NCBI GenBank assembly: GCA_937879825.1
Contig: CALFMQ010000419.1
Span: 1 to 13,809 of the forward strand
DNA length: 13,809 nt
Source of the DNA: an uncultured Phycisphaerales bacterium
GTDB lineage: Bacteria; Planctomycetota; Phycisphaerae; Phycisphaerales; UBA1924
Reading direction: 5' to 3'
In this document: positions 13,369 through 13,809 of the stretch, one piece after another
Position numbering within the stretch: position 1 is the first letter of the stretch
Layout of the letters: each line of letters starts with the position of its first letter
Notes under the pieces: model-generated
Database searches by the model: none
Told to the model about the DNA's origin: nothing
What the model saw: only the letters and a program-made list of their open reading frames with translations
Made by a program: the position numbers and the translations under genes

Positions 13369-13809
13369 AGCGGTGCCTCCCGGTCGGCCTCGGCGAAGAC
13401 ATAGGTCTTCTGAAGGTCGATCTCTGCGGACATCCGGAAGCCCCTGGCGTTGATGTCGCGGATGGTCGTGGAACGGGCGTAGTCGAGCGTCACTTTCTGG
13501 AAGAGCCCGTGCGACTCGAGACCGGAGACGAAGCTCGCCAGTTCCATGTCGTCGGGCGCGACGCCTTCGAGTTCGACGACAAGATAGACCTGTTCCTGTG
13601 CGTCCTTCTTGGATCGGTTGGGATTGACGCGGCGGGGCGTGACGGCGAGCGAGGAGAGCGTGACCGAGTCGGGCATCACCTGCGCCACGGAGCCGACGAC
13701 GTCGCTGAGGTGGACGGGCCACGCGACGCGGTTGTACCGATTGACCATGGTCTGCGTCTGCTCGATCTGCTTGATGAGGCGGGTGCGCTCCTTATTGCGA
13801 CGGAGGTTC
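13365..13809 (-). CDS. pilN: PilN-type alignment protein (N-terminus outside window)
   Basis: C-terminal part of a PilN-like inner-membrane protein. The frame is open through the right window edge: before the Met at 13748 there are at least 20 more codons (ending RTRLIKQIEQTQT), a coiled-coil-like segment typical of PilN. That Met is therefore unlikely to be the start. The visible periplasmic domain has the PilN pattern: a Trp-containing helix (NRVAWPVHLSDVVGSVAQVM), the DSVTLSSLAV strand, and later strands QVYLVVELEG, KVTLDYARS and FRMSAEIDL. The cytoplasmic PilM-binding tail and membrane helix lie outside the window. Its stop overlaps the pilO TTG (TTGA). Position upstream of pilO-pilP-pilQ agrees with the canonical pilMNOPQ order, so pilM is expected next on the right, unseen. 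Confidence 0.85.
   Translation of the reverse strand, partial: NLRRNKERTRLIKQIEQTQTMVNRYNRVAWPVHLSDVVGSVAQVMPDSVTLSSLAVTPRRVNPNRSKKDAQEQVYLVVELEGVAPDDMELASFVSGLESHGLFQKVTLDYARSTTIRDINARGFRMSAEIDLQKTYVFAEADREAPL
13376..13380 (-). promoter_or_regulatory. Ribosome binding site fixing the pilO TTG start
   Basis: GGAGG on the minus strand, 7 nt upstream of the TTG at 13368 and inside the 3' end of pilN. It rules in the short PilO over the longer open frame. Confidence 0.75.

Noticed and set aside
13369..13722. N-terminal extension of the PilO frame
   Set aside because: Arg/Pro-rich, out of phase over pilN, while a TTG at 13368 has a good GGAGG site and a 4-nt overlap.
13746..13748. ATG at 13748 as pilN start
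   Set aside because: The open frame and coiled-coil-like sequence continue to the window edge, and a PilN starting here would lack its membrane helix.
1..13809. tRNA, rRNA, CRISPR, insertion sequences or riboswitches
   Set aside because: No cloverleaf-like, repeat-spacer or transposase signals were noticed, and gaps between genes are all under 80 bp.

Overview
This window is GC-rich and almost completely coding. It holds twelve genes or gene parts: the 3' part of recJ on the plus strand, and eleven co-directional minus-strand genes for a type IV pilus (T4P)/type II-secretion-like machine with an embedded signalling cassette. Gene content, high GC, frequent TTG/GTG starts and the unusual secretin suggest a Planctomycetota bacterium, most likely class Phycisphaerae. 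That is an inference from style; no rRNA or marker gene confirms it.

Layout. Positions 1-1617 (+) encode RecJ; its N-terminus lies upstream of the window. Its stop overlaps the end of the convergent minus-strand operon by 8 bp. In transcription order on the minus strand the operon runs from the right edge: pilN (13809-13365, N-terminus outside the window), pilO (TTG start at 13368), a pilP/gspC-like gene, the secretin pilQ, a hairpin that looks like a weak terminator (about 9683-9710), a TPR lipoprotein, a membrane PAS histidine kinase, a single-domain receiver, a GAF/HD-GYP protein, a STAS-domain protein, the assembly ATPase pilB and the platform protein pilC. pilM is expected just beyond the right edge but cannot be seen. 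No pilin, prepilin peptidase or PilT-type retraction ATPase is in the window.

How the genes work together. PilN/O/P form the inner-membrane alignment complex and PilQ the outer-membrane channel. PilB powers and PilC anchors pilus or pseudopilus assembly. The TPR lipoprotein is a plausible pilotin-like or accessory factor. The kinase, receiver, HD-GYP and STAS genes sit between the channel and motor halves. They are joined to each other and to pilB by 4-base stop/start overlaps, so the cell makes a dedicated control module together with the motor. HD-GYP proteins degrade c-di-GMP and the PilB N-terminus carries two MshEN-like motifs, so a local c-di-GMP circuit is possible. Both PilB motifs lack the usual leading Arg, which weakens this idea.

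Most unusual items: (1) the secretin has a C-terminal extension of roughly 280 residues after the barrel, with a TPR-like helical patch and then a very acidic tail carrying four DW motifs spaced 27-31 residues apart; (2) the signalling cassette inside the pilus operon; (3) a proline-rich insertion directly after the RecJ DHH motif, encoded by a C-run tract whose complement could form a G-quadruplex; (4) six 4-nt overlapping junctions, using ATGA, GTGA and TTGA. No RNA genes, mobile elements, CRISPR arrays or intergenic stretches over 80 bp were seen.
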